DNA of 26,578 bases from Spirochaetaceae bacterium (GTDB lineage: Bacteria; Spirochaetota; Spirochaetia; Treponematales; Breznakiellaceae): assembly GCA_031257135.1 (NCBI GenBank), contig JAIRPH010000201.1, forward strand, positions 1 through 26,578. Direction: 5' to 3'. Under the pieces are notes generated by a model. That model did not search any database, was not told the origin of the DNA, and saw only the letters and a list, made by a program, of their open reading frames with translations. Below are positions 6,946 through 14,528 of the stretch, one piece after another (the stretch's first letter is position 1; each line of letters begins with the position of its first letter). The position numbers and the translations under genes are program-made.

Positions 6946-8004
6946 ATGAAAAAGAAGGTCTTATGGTTTGCCTTTGCCGGCTTTATCGGGTTGGCGGTAA
7001 ACTGCAATACTGCAAAGTCCGCTTCAACTCCTGACGCGCCGATGGACTCAAAGCCAATCGAGCGGAGCGATAAACCGATGGAACAGGCTCCCCCGTCTGA
7101 TCCGCCGTCCCGCCGGGGTATTAGGGAACTCCGAACGCTCTCAGGACACGTCGGCGAGGTGTACGCGGTAGCCTATAGTCCCGACGGGAAGCAGATCGTC
7201 TCCGGGTCAGGCGATGAAACGCTCAAAATCTGGGATGCCGGGACTGGTCGGTCCTTGCATACCCTGACGGGTCATACCGGCGGCGTTACATCGGTCGCGT
7301 ATAGCCCCGACGGGAGACGGATCGTCTCAGGCTCTTATGACAAGGCGGTCATCCTGTGGGACGCCGAAACCGGACACGCGTTGAGGAGTTTTATAGGACA
7401 CGCCGCCCCGGTTTATGCGGTCGCGTATAGCCCCGACGGGAGACGGATCGTCTCAGGCTCTCATGACGAGACCCTCAGAATTTGGGACGCCGAAACCGGC
7501 AAAACCGTGAGAACTCTGCCCGCCTATGACAGCGAAGTGAATTCAGCGGACTATAGCCCTGACGGACAGCGGATTATCTCCGGCGGAATCAGCGGAGTCC
7601 TCAAGATTTGGGACGCCGAAACCGGCAGAGAAGCGCGGGCTATGCTGGGGCATACCGAATTCATCAATACGGTCGTCTATAACGCCGAAGGCTCTCAGAT
7701 TACCGCAGGCTTCAAAGACGGAAGCATCCGAATCTGGGACGCAAATACCGGTTCGGAAAGGACGGCTCTTGCGGGACATAGCGAAGCGGTCTATTCCCTT
7801 GCCTACAGTCCCGACGGGAAACGGATCGTTTCCGGTTCCGCCGATAAAACCGTCAAGATATGGGAACCCGGGCAGAGCAAGTACGCCGTGACGGTTCTCT
7901 TTGGACATGAGGGCGGCATTACATCAGTAGCCTACAGTCCCGACGGGAAACGGATCGTCTCCGGTTCTTTCGATAAAACCCTGAAAATCTGGGGAGAAGA
8001 ATAA
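6946..8004 (+). CDS. WD40-repeat lipoprotein (seven-bladed propeller)
   Basis: A 352-residue exported protein made of a signal (residues 1-19, probable lipidated Cys20 in LAVNC, a loose spirochaete-type lipobox), a Pro/Ser/Asp-rich linker (21-60), and seven WD40 repeats of about 42 residues filling the rest. Repeats read like GH..V..VAYSPDGK.IVSGS.D.T.KIWD. The fifth (YNAEGSQITAGFKDG) is the most diverged. Seven blades form a closed propeller, usually a protein-binding platform. Two neighbouring repeats share more than 40 identical nucleotides 126 bp apart, suggesting recent duplication or gene conversion. The ATG at 6946 starts the signal peptide; no Shine-Dalgarno is evident. GGGGAG near its 3' end serves the next gene, 2 nt downstream. 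Partner and role are unknown. Confidence 0.85.
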   Translation: MKKKVLWFAFAGFIGLAVNCNTAKSASTPDAPMDSKPIERSDKPMEQAPPSDPPSRRGIRELRTLSGHVGEVYAVAYSPDGKQIVSGSGDETLKIWDAGTGRSLHTLTGHTGGVTSVAYSPDGRRIVSGSYDKAVILWDAETGHALRSFIGHAAPVYAVAYSPDGRRIVSGSHDETLRIWDAETGKTVRTLPAYDSEVNSADYSPDGQRIISGGISGVLKIWDAETGREARAMLGHTEFINTVVYNAEGSQITAGFKDGSIRIWDANTGSERTALAGHSEAVYSLAYSPDGKRIVSGSADKTVKIWEPGQSKYAVTVLFGHEGGITSVAYSPDGKRIVSGSFDKTLKIWGEE

Positions 8005-8006
8005 TT

Positions 8007-9920
8007 ATGCCATGCAGAAGATGTCTTGTCTTAGGGGCGGTATTGGGCGCGCTTATTCTTCCAAGCGGTCTCCACGCGGGCGGAGGCGCGCAAAGCGGAA
8101 ACGCCGCGTACTATGTATACGCTGACGGAAGCGACAGAAACGACGGACTTTCACGGGAAGCCCCGTTTCAGACCCTCGGTAAAGCGATAGATACGGCAAA
8201 ACGGGGCAAAATCAAACGCATTACCGTAATCGGTACGCTTACGGAATCGAGCGAACAGCGGACTTCCTACAGCCGGGACCCGGAAAGCGTATTTTTTATC
8301 AAAGATTCGGGAAGAGCCGAAATAACCATCCGCGGCATGAACCGAGCCGGGCTGAACGCATCAGGAAGCAAAAAGAGGGTTATCAAAATCGCGGGAAAGT
8401 CGAACATCAGGTTTGAGCATATCGCAATTACTAACGGGTACCTCAACGCCGATAATCCCGGCAACGGCGGCGGAGTATATCTGAAAGATACGAGTATCGT
8501 TACCTTCGGAAACGGGACGTCAGTGAGCGAAAACAGCGCGGTTCAAGGAGGAGGCGTGTATGCGCTAGGCTCTGAATCGGCTCAAGCCCGTCTGACCTTA
8601 GCGGGAGGCAAGATTATAAACAACCGCGCCGAAGGCTCCGTCGGAGAAGCCGGCGCGGGAATATATATGCAGTATAGTATATGCAGGATTCTTTCAGGCG
8701 AGATTACCGGAAACGTTGCGGTTGATGACAACGGCGGAGGTTTACTGCTGAAAGAAGGAACCCTTGAGATGTCCGGCGGGATTATCGGCGATAATGTCGG
8801 CGGCGGAGCCTATATTGTCGGCAGTAGCTTCGCCATGAAAGGCGGAATCATACGGAACAATCGGGTATCCTTCAACGCCGGAGGCGTAGCGTTGTTTATG
8901 AGCGACTTTACGATGACCGGCGGAGGAATCGTACATAATACCGCGGCTCAAGCCGGCGGCGGCGTTTTTGTACTGCAAAGCGTCTATACCGTTTCCGGCG
9001 GAGAAATCGCCCACAACACGGCTGAATACGGCGGCGGCGTCTGCATCAACGCCTCGGACAGCGATAACCCGGTTGACTTTGTTCTGAGCGGCGGCAGTGT
9101 GCATCACAATCAGGCGAAAGAATACGGCGGCGGCGTTTTTATCTTAAACGGAACCATCGAGCTGAGTAATAATGCAGAGCTGACTAATAATATCGCCACT
9201 TCCGGCGGAGGTTTAGCAATCGAGAACAGCATCCTTTACATAAAAGATAACGCCCTTATCCGGGACAATATCTTATCCGGCAACGGTCACGGCGGCGGAA
9301 TATACATCGCCACCGGTACGCTCGCCATGAGCGGAGGACGCATAACCGGCAACTCCGGGCTATACGGCGGCGGCGTGAGCGCGATGGACTGCGCGTTTAC
9401 CATGAGCAATACCGCCTCCATAACCGACAATACCGCCAGTAACTCCGGAGGAGGCGTGTTTTTTGGAAGCGGCACCTTTGAAATGACCGGCGGAGCCATC
9501 TCAAATAACATCACCCATAATTCAGGAGGCGGGTTATATGTGGGCGGATATTGTACGGTTTTGCTGTCCGGAGGCGTCATAAGCGGCAACCGCTCCGCTA
9601 AAGAAGGCGGCGGAATAGACGTACGGGCTTATAACATCGTTACCATGACCGGCGCGACCTTCAGCGGAAACCGGGCGGAAAAAGGCGGAGCCGTCCATGT
9701 GTGGGATCAGGGAGTCTTCAATATGTGGAACAACGACGTATTCAAACCTGAAGGGGGCGTTATTATCGGCAATGAAGCCGACAGCGGCGGCGGCGTATAT
9801 GTTGACAAAGGCGGCGATATGACCCGGAACGGCGGTTCTCTTCAGAACAACAAGCCTGAAGATATTCTTTTAGAAGAAGACGCGCCGGAATTGGTAGAGT
9901 TAAACATCGAAAATTCTTAA
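8007..9920 (+). CDS. Secreted right-handed beta-helix repeat protein
   Basis: A 637-residue protein with a Sec signal (hydrophobic residues 7-24, cleavage likely after LHA), then a DUF1565-like beginning (YYVYADGSDRNDGLS...PFQTLGKAI, about 35-65). A long array follows of roughly 20-residue coils of the type GGGVYV....F.MSGG.I..N.A. This is the polymorphic-outer-membrane/pectate-lyase-like parallel beta-helix pattern. No catalytic residues or outer-membrane translocator domain are visible, so an enzymatic role is not supported. A surface-exposed or periplasmic adhesin/structural protein is likelier. It begins 2 nt after the WD40 gene, with GGGGAG 10 nt upstream of the ATG, so the two are almost certainly co-expressed. 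The array ends in an acidic tail. A hairpin terminator follows. Confidence 0.8.
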   Translation: MPCRRCLVLGAVLGALILPSGLHAGGGAQSGNAAYYVYADGSDRNDGLSREAPFQTLGKAIDTAKRGKIKRITVIGTLTESSEQRTSYSRDPESVFFIKDSGRAEITIRGMNRAGLNASGSKKRVIKIAGKSNIRFEHIAITNGYLNADNPGNGGGVYLKDTSIVTFGNGTSVSENSAVQGGGVYALGSESAQARLTLAGGKIINNRAEGSVGEAGAGIYMQYSICRILSGEITGNVAVDDNGGGLLLKEGTLEMSGGIIGDNVGGGAYIVGSSFAMKGGIIRNNRVSFNAGGVALFMSDFTMTGGGIVHNTAAQAGGGVFVLQSVYTVSGGEIAHNTAEYGGGVCINASDSDNPVDFVLSGGSVHHNQAKEYGGGVFILNGTIELSNNAELTNNIATSGGGLAIENSILYIKDNALIRDNILSGNGHGGGIYIATGTLAMSGGRITGNSGLYGGGVSAMDCAFTMSNTASITDNTASNSGGGVFFGSGTFEMTGGAISNNITHNSGGGLYVGGYCTVLLSGGVISGNRSAKEGGGIDVRAYNIVTMTGATFSGNRAEKGGAVHVWDQGVFNMWNNDVFKPEGGVIIGNEADSGGGVYVDKGGDMTRNGGSLQNNKPEDILLEEDAPELVELNIENS

Positions 9921-9929
9921 CAATAAAAA

Positions 9930-9966
9930 GCCGTCCGGGAAAGATCGGTTGTAATCCCCGGACGGC
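9930..9966. terminator. Bidirectional intrinsic terminator
   Basis: Perfect 10-bp arms GCCGTCCGGG (9930-9939) and CCCGGACGGC (9957-9966) with a 17-nt loop. On the minus strand the stem is followed by TTTTTATTG, a good release tract for the EF-G-like gene ending at 10014. On the plus strand a weaker CCTCCTTGTTTGTT follows, for the beta-helix gene ending at 9920. Confidence 0.85.
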
Positions 9967-10013
9967 ACCTCCTTGTTTGTTGCACATAATGATGCATTAC
10001 TACAAGCTGATCG

Positions 10014-12116
10014 TTATTCTTCGGTTTCCTGTACCCTGAAGGCTTGGGCGGCTTTGACGACCTCGTCGGCGATCTTTCCGGAGATCGGCGAGTAGTGGTC
10101 GAAGTCCACGCTGAACGAGCCGGTACCGCTGGTGATAGACCGTAAGTCGATAGAATACCGCAGGAGTTCCGACTGAGGCGCTTGAGCGCGAATTTCCTCG
10201 ATGCCCCCTACCGAATCCTGCCCCAGAATTTTGCCCCGTTTGCTGGAGAGATCGCTCATTACATCGCCTAGGTATTTAGTTTCCACGAATACCGTAAGGT
10301 TCATAATCGGTTCAAGCAGGGTAGGAGCCGCTTGACGCATGGCTTCCCGGAAGGCGTTGCGGGAAGCCAGTTTGAAGGCTAATTCCGAAGAATCCACCGG
10401 ATGCTCTTTGCCGTCTACGATTTTTACTTCTACGTCCACCACCGGATAGCCCGCCATAGTTCCCGACGCCATACCTTCGAGAACGCCCTTTTCAACCCCC
10501 GGAATATAGCCTTTGGAGATGGCTCCTCCGAAGATGGCGTTGACGAACTTGTATTGTTCTCCTCGGGGAAGCGGGGCGATTTCTAGGACAACCCGTCCGT
10601 ACTGTCCGTGTCCGCCGGTCTGCTTTTTGTGGGTATACTCGGCGGAAGCCTTTTTGGTGATGGTTTCCCGGTACGGCACTCGGGGAATCCGCGTTTCTAC
10701 CTCGATTTTCTGGCTTTGCTTAATTTTATCCAGAATGATAGCGACCTGAAGTTCGCCCATGCCGGAAATAACCCGTTCCTTCGTTTCCTCGTTGAAAACA
10801 TACCGGAAGGTCTTATCTTCTTCGGCGGCTCTGAGGAGGAATTCTCCCAGTTTATCGTCGTCTTTTTTTGCCGCCGCGTTTACCGCCACTGAATGAACCG
10901 GTTCAGGAAGCCGCAAGGGGAGGAACGTAACCGAGGCGTCTCCGGCGGTCAGGGTATCGTTGGTTTTGAGGGTCCCGGATTTCGCGATAATTCCTACGTC
11001 TCCGGCGTACAGTTCCCGGACTTCCTCAAGTTTTTTGCCTTGACAGGTATAGAGCTTGCCGATCCGTTCTTTTTTATTTTCCGCGACGTTGAAGGCTTCC
11101 GAATCCGCGGAAAGTTTGCCCTGCACGATTTTGATCCAAGAAAGTTTCCCGGAAAACTGGTCGTACGTCGTTTTGATCACCAGAGCCGCCAGAGGTTTAT
11201 CCGGGTCGATAGGCATCTCTTTTTTCTTGCCTTCCGAGTCCAGCGTCACATCTTTTGCGGTCCGAGTATCGGGTCCGCTTTCGGCGATAAAGTCGAGGAA
11301 CGGGATCAGCCCGGAATTTTTCAGAGCCGCCCCCGCGAAAATCGGGATGTATTTGTGTTCTCCTAAGGCTTGGACGAGTCCCCGCCGAATTTCTTCCGGA
11401 TCGAGGGTTCCCATGAGGATGTAATGCTCCATCAGGATTTCATCGCCTTCCGCGGCGGCTTCGATGAGCCGTTCTTTGGCCGCGGCGAACTGGTCCTGAT
11501 ACTCCGCAGGAATAGGACCCTCTTTCTCAAGGGAATCTCCCTGAAGAAAGTAGGCTTTTTCTTGGACCACATCGACGACTCCTCGGTAGTCCGCGCCTTG
11601 TCCCATCGGGAAGGTTGCCGTCACGGGATCGATTTTGAATTTTTCTTTAATATCAGCCAATACTTTATTGAAATCGGCTCGTTCATCATCCATTTTGGTG
11701 ACAAACAGCGCCCGAGGCTTTATGATAGGCGGAGATTCTTTCGCTCGGCTTTCAAGATTGCGCCAGAGTTTGACGGTCTCGATCTGTACTCCGGAGCGTC
11801 CGTCCAGCGCGAGAAGGACCAATTCCGCCGCTCGGAAGGTCAGCATAACGTCTCCGGTAAAGTCCGAGGAACCGGGAGTATCGAATAGATTAATTTTTTT
11901 GCCCTTCCGCTCGATATGCGCCAGGGCCGCGTGGATCGAGATTTTCCGCTCGATTTCTTCAGGGGTTGAATCCCCGACGGTTTTACCGGATTCTACGGTT
12001 TCGGCTTTGGCAACGGCTCCTCCTGCAAAAAGAAGCCGTTCAAAAAGGCTTGTTTTACCGGTTCCCCCATGACCGGCTATGGTAACGTTTTTGATAAGAT
12101 CCGTCCTGTGGCTCAT
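10014..12116 (-). CDS. EF-G-like translational GTPase (second-type EF-G)
   Basis: A 700-residue cytoplasmic GTPase with the full EF-G domain set: GTP domain, domain II, and domains III-V. The C-terminal region contains GGAISKGYIPGVEKGV, as in EF-G domain IV. The P-loop is GHGGTGKTS (15-23), not the AHVDAGKTT of canonical EF-G. Switch II reads DTPGSSDF (79-86), lacking the histidine of DTPGHVDF. The base-recognition motif is TKMD (140-143) instead of NKMD. These features place it in the EF-G-like/EF-G-2 group found beside true EF-G in spirochaetes, Thermotoga and Thermus. Its in vivo role there is uncertain. AAGGAG lies 7 nt before the ATG at 12116. It is monocistronic, with a terminator downstream and a divergent MscS gene upstream. 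Confidence 0.88.
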   Translation of the reverse strand: MSHRTDLIKNVTIAGHGGTGKTSLFERLLFAGGAVAKAETVESGKTVGDSTPEEIERKISIHAALAHIERKGKKINLFDTPGSSDFTGDVMLTFRAAELVLLALDGRSGVQIETVKLWRNLESRAKESPPIIKPRALFVTKMDDERADFNKVLADIKEKFKIDPVTATFPMGQGADYRGVVDVVQEKAYFLQGDSLEKEGPIPAEYQDQFAAAKERLIEAAAEGDEILMEHYILMGTLDPEEIRRGLVQALGEHKYIPIFAGAALKNSGLIPFLDFIAESGPDTRTAKDVTLDSEGKKKEMPIDPDKPLAALVIKTTYDQFSGKLSWIKIVQGKLSADSEAFNVAENKKERIGKLYTCQGKKLEEVRELYAGDVGIIAKSGTLKTNDTLTAGDASVTFLPLRLPEPVHSVAVNAAAKKDDDKLGEFLLRAAEEDKTFRYVFNEETKERVISGMGELQVAIILDKIKQSQKIEVETRIPRVPYRETITKKASAEYTHKKQTGGHGQYGRVVLEIAPLPRGEQYKFVNAIFGGAISKGYIPGVEKGVLEGMASGTMAGYPVVDVEVKIVDGKEHPVDSSELAFKLASRNAFREAMRQAAPTLLEPIMNLTVFVETKYLGDVMSDLSSKRGKILGQDSVGGIEEIRAQAPQSELLRYSIDLRSITSGTGSFSVDFDHYSPISGKIADEVVKAAQAFRVQETEE

Positions 12117-12153
12117 GCAAGCTCTCCTTGTGCTGTACAGTCTTTAATTTTTA

Positions 12154-12159
12154 TATAAT
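12154..12159 (+). promoter_or_regulatory. TATAAT -10 element in divergent spacer
   Basis: The 88-nt spacer between the EF-G-like gene and mscS holds a consensus TATAAT at 12154-12159 reading toward mscS. No good -35 is found at 16-18 nt. The same AT-rich stretch on the minus strand (TTATATAAAA) could serve the EF-G-like gene. A second AT box (TATATTAT, 12193-12200) sits just before the mscS ATG. Confidence 0.45.
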
Positions 12160-12204
12160 GTATCTATATTGGCGGATTGTCAAGAAAAATCGTATATTAT
12201 AAGT

Positions 12205-13494
12205 ATGCCGAATATTATTGATGATTTTCTTTTACCATTATGGCGGAATATCGGACTGAAAGAACCCTGGGTAGGGCGGTTCAACAACGCCGTATCCCTG
12301 CTGATTTTTATCGCAATGATCCTGATCATTGCGAAACTTTCCGCAACCGCGCTTCGGACGGTTATACACCAGATCGTTAAAAATACGAAAACCACTTGGG
12401 ATGACCGCCTTGAAGAAGCTCATTTTTTCTTGCGCCTGTCCCGGCTGATCCCCGCGCTTGCCGCGTACCTGCTGATTCCCTCGTTTCTGGAGGTTGACGC
12501 GGGAACTACCGTGTTTATCCGGCGGCTGGTGATGGCGTATATTGCCCTTATTACCGCGCACATCTGCGCGGCTTTTCTCGACGGGGCGCATTTGATCTAT
12601 CAGAATGACGCCGAAGAAATCGCAAAACGCAGACCCATTAAAGGCTATATCCAGCTTGTGAAAGTATTTCTCTATCTGATAGGCTTCGTTCTTGGGATAA
12701 CCACTATTCTCAACATATCGCCTCTGGGGATTTTAAGCGGTCTTGGAGCGATGAGCGCGGTACTGCTTTTGGTTTTCAAGGATTCTATCTTAGGATTTGT
12801 TTCCGGTATGCAACTTTCCTCCAACGATATGATCCGCATCGGCGACTGGATAGAAATGCCCAACTACAACGCCGACGGTTTTGTAATCGACATGAATCTG
12901 CAATCGGTAAAGGTGAAAAATTGGGATAACACGATTACTTCCATCCCGATTTACGCGCTGATTTCGGGCAGTTTTAAGAATTGGCGGGGCATGAGCGAAT
13001 CCGACGGACGGCGCATTAAGCGGTCGCTGTATATCGATATGCGGTCTGTGCGGTTTCTTACGCAGGAAGAGATTGAAACCTTATCGAAAATTCCCGCTCT
13101 GTCCGAATATATGCGGACCAAAATGGAAGAGATAACCGCCCACAACCGAAGCCTCAACATTCCTGATCAGGATTATGTATCCGGCAGGCATTTGACCAAC
13201 CTCGGCACGTACCGGGCGTATACTGAAATCTACCTGAAAAACCTGCCCTACGCCGCGAAAAATCTTACCAATATGGTACGCTACCTACAGCCTGACGAAA
13301 ATGGGATTCAAATGGAACTGTACCTCTTTTGCGCCGATAAAGTTTGGATCAACTACGAGCGGATTCAAGCCGATATAATCGACCACCTTTTGGCGATTAT
13401 GCCCCAATTCGGGCTTAGAGTGTTTCAAAACCCTTCGGGAAGCGATTTCCAGCTTATCGCTGAAATGCTGGGAAAACGCGCGGCTATATCGTAA
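12205..13494 (+). CDS. MscS-family mechanosensitive channel (YbdG-like)
   Basis: An inner-membrane channel that opens under membrane tension to release solutes on hypo-osmotic shock. The 429 residues start with a short amphipathic segment, then about five transmembrane helices at about 28-50, 78-93, 103-123, 152-172 and 175-195. The last is the pore-lining helix (SPLGILSGLGAMSAVLLLVFKD). The MscS beta domain follows, with GDWIEMP..NADGFVIDMNLQSVKVKNWDNT and SFKNWRGM, and then a long C-terminal domain with an insertion typical of the YbdG type. The ATG at 12205 is preferred over an upstream TTG (12169) that lies in the promoter zone. No Shine-Dalgarno is seen. A strong terminator follows at 13526. 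Confidence 0.88.
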   Translation: MPNIIDDFLLPLWRNIGLKEPWVGRFNNAVSLLIFIAMILIIAKLSATALRTVIHQIVKNTKTTWDDRLEEAHFFLRLSRLIPALAAYLLIPSFLEVDAGTTVFIRRLVMAYIALITAHICAAFLDGAHLIYQNDAEEIAKRRPIKGYIQLVKVFLYLIGFVLGITTILNISPLGILSGLGAMSAVLLLVFKDSILGFVSGMQLSSNDMIRIGDWIEMPNYNADGFVIDMNLQSVKVKNWDNTITSIPIYALISGSFKNWRGMSESDGRRIKRSLYIDMRSVRFLTQEEIETLSKIPALSEYMRTKMEEITAHNRSLNIPDQDYVSGRHLTNLGTYRAYTEIYLKNLPYAAKNLTNMVRYLQPDENGIQMELYLFCADKVWINYERIQADIIDHLLAIMPQFGLRVFQNPSGSDFQLIAEMLGKRAAIS

Positions 13495-13525
13495 CCGGAA
13501 TCGGCGGTCATCCCGCCCGATAAAA

Positions 13526-13548
13526 AAAGCCCTCATCCCGAGGGCTTT
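13526..13548. terminator. Bidirectional intrinsic terminator
   Basis: Arms AAAGCCCTC (13526-13534) and GAGGGCTTT (13540-13548) with loop ATCCC. The minus strand continues as TTTTTTTATC, an excellent T-tract for the lipoprotein gene ending at 13570. The plus strand gives TTTCTCTG after the mscS stop at 13494. Confidence 0.9.
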
Positions 13549-13569
13549 CTCTGTGTTCTAGGCTTCCGC

Positions 13570-14043
13570 TTATTGAATAGTAACTGCAACCGTCGGAGAG
13601 GGTGCGCCGAGATTCGCGTTGCTAAAAGAACCGTAGCGAACAGAATCGACCGATCCATCCATCGATACGGAACTAGTCGCATAAATCACGCACATTCCAC
13701 TTACGGTATTGCTTCCGTTATATGCCGATACACTGGCAGTGCTTTGGTTGACACTCCACAGCGGGAGGACTACTTGTCCGCCGCTAATTTGAACCAACGT
13801 TGCGCCGGAACTGCTATAACTGGCGGCACCGATAATCGACAGAGCAGGGTCCGCAGTATCCCCCATGGACGCCATAACATACATACCTTCATAAATACCA
13901 CTGAAACCGGTGAGGGTCAGGCTTTTTTGGGCTGGCGGCGGCGGGTCGTCGTCGTCTTTGTCGCCGCCGCAGGCGGTAAAGGAAAAAATCGCCGCAAGGA
14001 AAATCGCGGCGAACCCGAACATGAGACCATGTTTCAATTTCAT
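13570..14043 (-). CDS. Lipoprotein with Asp/Pro linker, unknown function
   Basis: A 157-residue lipoprotein: MKLKHGLMFGFAAIFLAAIF signal, lipobox FTAC (Cys25), then the low-complexity tether GGDKDDDDPPPP, then a beta-rich Ser/Gly/Val domain (about 45-157). The pattern resembles one half of the small beta-sandwich surface domains common in treponeme lipoproteins, but I cannot name the family. The start at 14043 is fixed by AAAGGAG 7 nt upstream; the longer frame to 14127 would put the signal peptide in the interior. The leader contains a terminator-like hairpin (14108-14146), suggesting regulation by attenuation or isolation from upstream transcription. Confidence 0.8.
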   Translation of the reverse strand: MKLKHGLMFGFAAIFLAAIFSFTACGGDKDDDDPPPPAQKSLTLTGFSGIYEGMYVMASMGDTADPALSIIGAASYSSSGATLVQISGGQVVLPLWSVNQSTASVSAYNGSNTVSGMCVIYATSSVSMDGSVDSVRYGSFSNANLGAPSPTVAVTIQ

Positions 14044-14107
14044 GGTATACTCCTTTCTAATCCCTGTAGAACTGGAACTTCTGGACATGGGATTAGCATA
14101 AAAATAT

Positions 14108-14146
14108 AAAAACCGGCAGGTCTCCATACAGAGACCTCCGGCTTTT
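14108..14146. terminator. Terminator-like hairpin in lipoprotein leader
   Basis: Core arms AGGTCTC (14118-14124) and GAGACCT (14131-14137) extend through CCGG/CCGG with one bulged base and an outer A/T pairing. T-tracts flank it on both strands (GCTTTTTA on plus, GGTTTTTATATTTTT on minus). No gene ends here: mscS already has its own terminator. On the minus strand it lies 65 nt upstream of the lipoprotein start, so it is either an attenuator or an insulator against antisense transcription. Confidence 0.6.
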
Positions 14147-14220
14147 TACTGAAGGGAAAAAGATATTTTTCTAAAGAGAAAATATTTTTTAAAAAAAGAC
14201 TGAATTTAGGGGTTAGGTAC

Positions 14221-14248
14221 TTGACAAAGCCGATCTCGCCCTCATAAT
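14221..14248 (+). promoter_or_regulatory. Near-consensus sigma-70 promoter facing the 7-bp repeat
   Basis: TTGACA (14221-14226) is followed after 16 nt by CATAAT (14243-14248), which matches TATAAT at 5 of 6. The shifted ATAATT gives a 17-nt spacer. Transcription would start around 14255, inside the CGATATG array. No intact gene lies downstream before the sugar locus; the first frame is the methyltransferase remnant. Confidence 0.6.
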
Positions 14249-14330
14249 TGCGATATGCGATATGCGATATGCGATATGCGATATGCGATATGCGATATGC
14301 GATATGCGATATGCGATATGCGATATGCGA
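14249..14330. repeat. Heptanucleotide tandem array (CGATATG)11
   Basis: Eleven perfect head-to-tail copies of CGATATG from 14251 to 14327, plus partial copies at both ends (TG before, CGA after). No interruptions are present, which suggests recent expansion by slippage. Each unit holds an ATG, and since 7 is not a multiple of 3 a change of one unit shifts the downstream frame. A 16-bp low-complexity direct repeat, ATATTTTTTAAAAAAA, flanks the segment at 14182-14197 and 14361-14376. Confidence 0.95.
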
Positions 14331-14528
14331 GTATCGGCATCGGGGTCAAAAGACTTTAGTATATTTTTTAAAAAAAATTTATCCATTTCGTAAAACTCTA
14401 CTAAAAATATAACCCGAGATAAAAGAAATATCAACAAATTTTTAATTTTTGAAATTTTAAAAAAAACTGCCCGCCGGGAGGATTCGGACCCGCTTGTCAT
14501 TACGGGCGTTTTGGGCAATACTGTCGGT
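14331..14528. other. AT-rich spacer before methyltransferase remnant
   Basis: About 130 nt (14341-14466) are extremely AT-rich, with poly-A/poly-T runs and no supported gene. The composition differs sharply from neighbouring genes. From 14467 to 14528 the DNA turns GC-richer. It includes a minus-strand stretch resembling the T-arm and 3' acceptor strand of a tRNA (14467-14495), with no matching 5' half. Confidence 0.5.

Noticed and set aside
14251..14466. Iteron-type replication origin (direct repeats plus AT-rich tract)
   Set aside because: A contiguous 7-bp unit is far shorter than known iterons, and no replication initiator gene or DnaA-box cluster is nearby.
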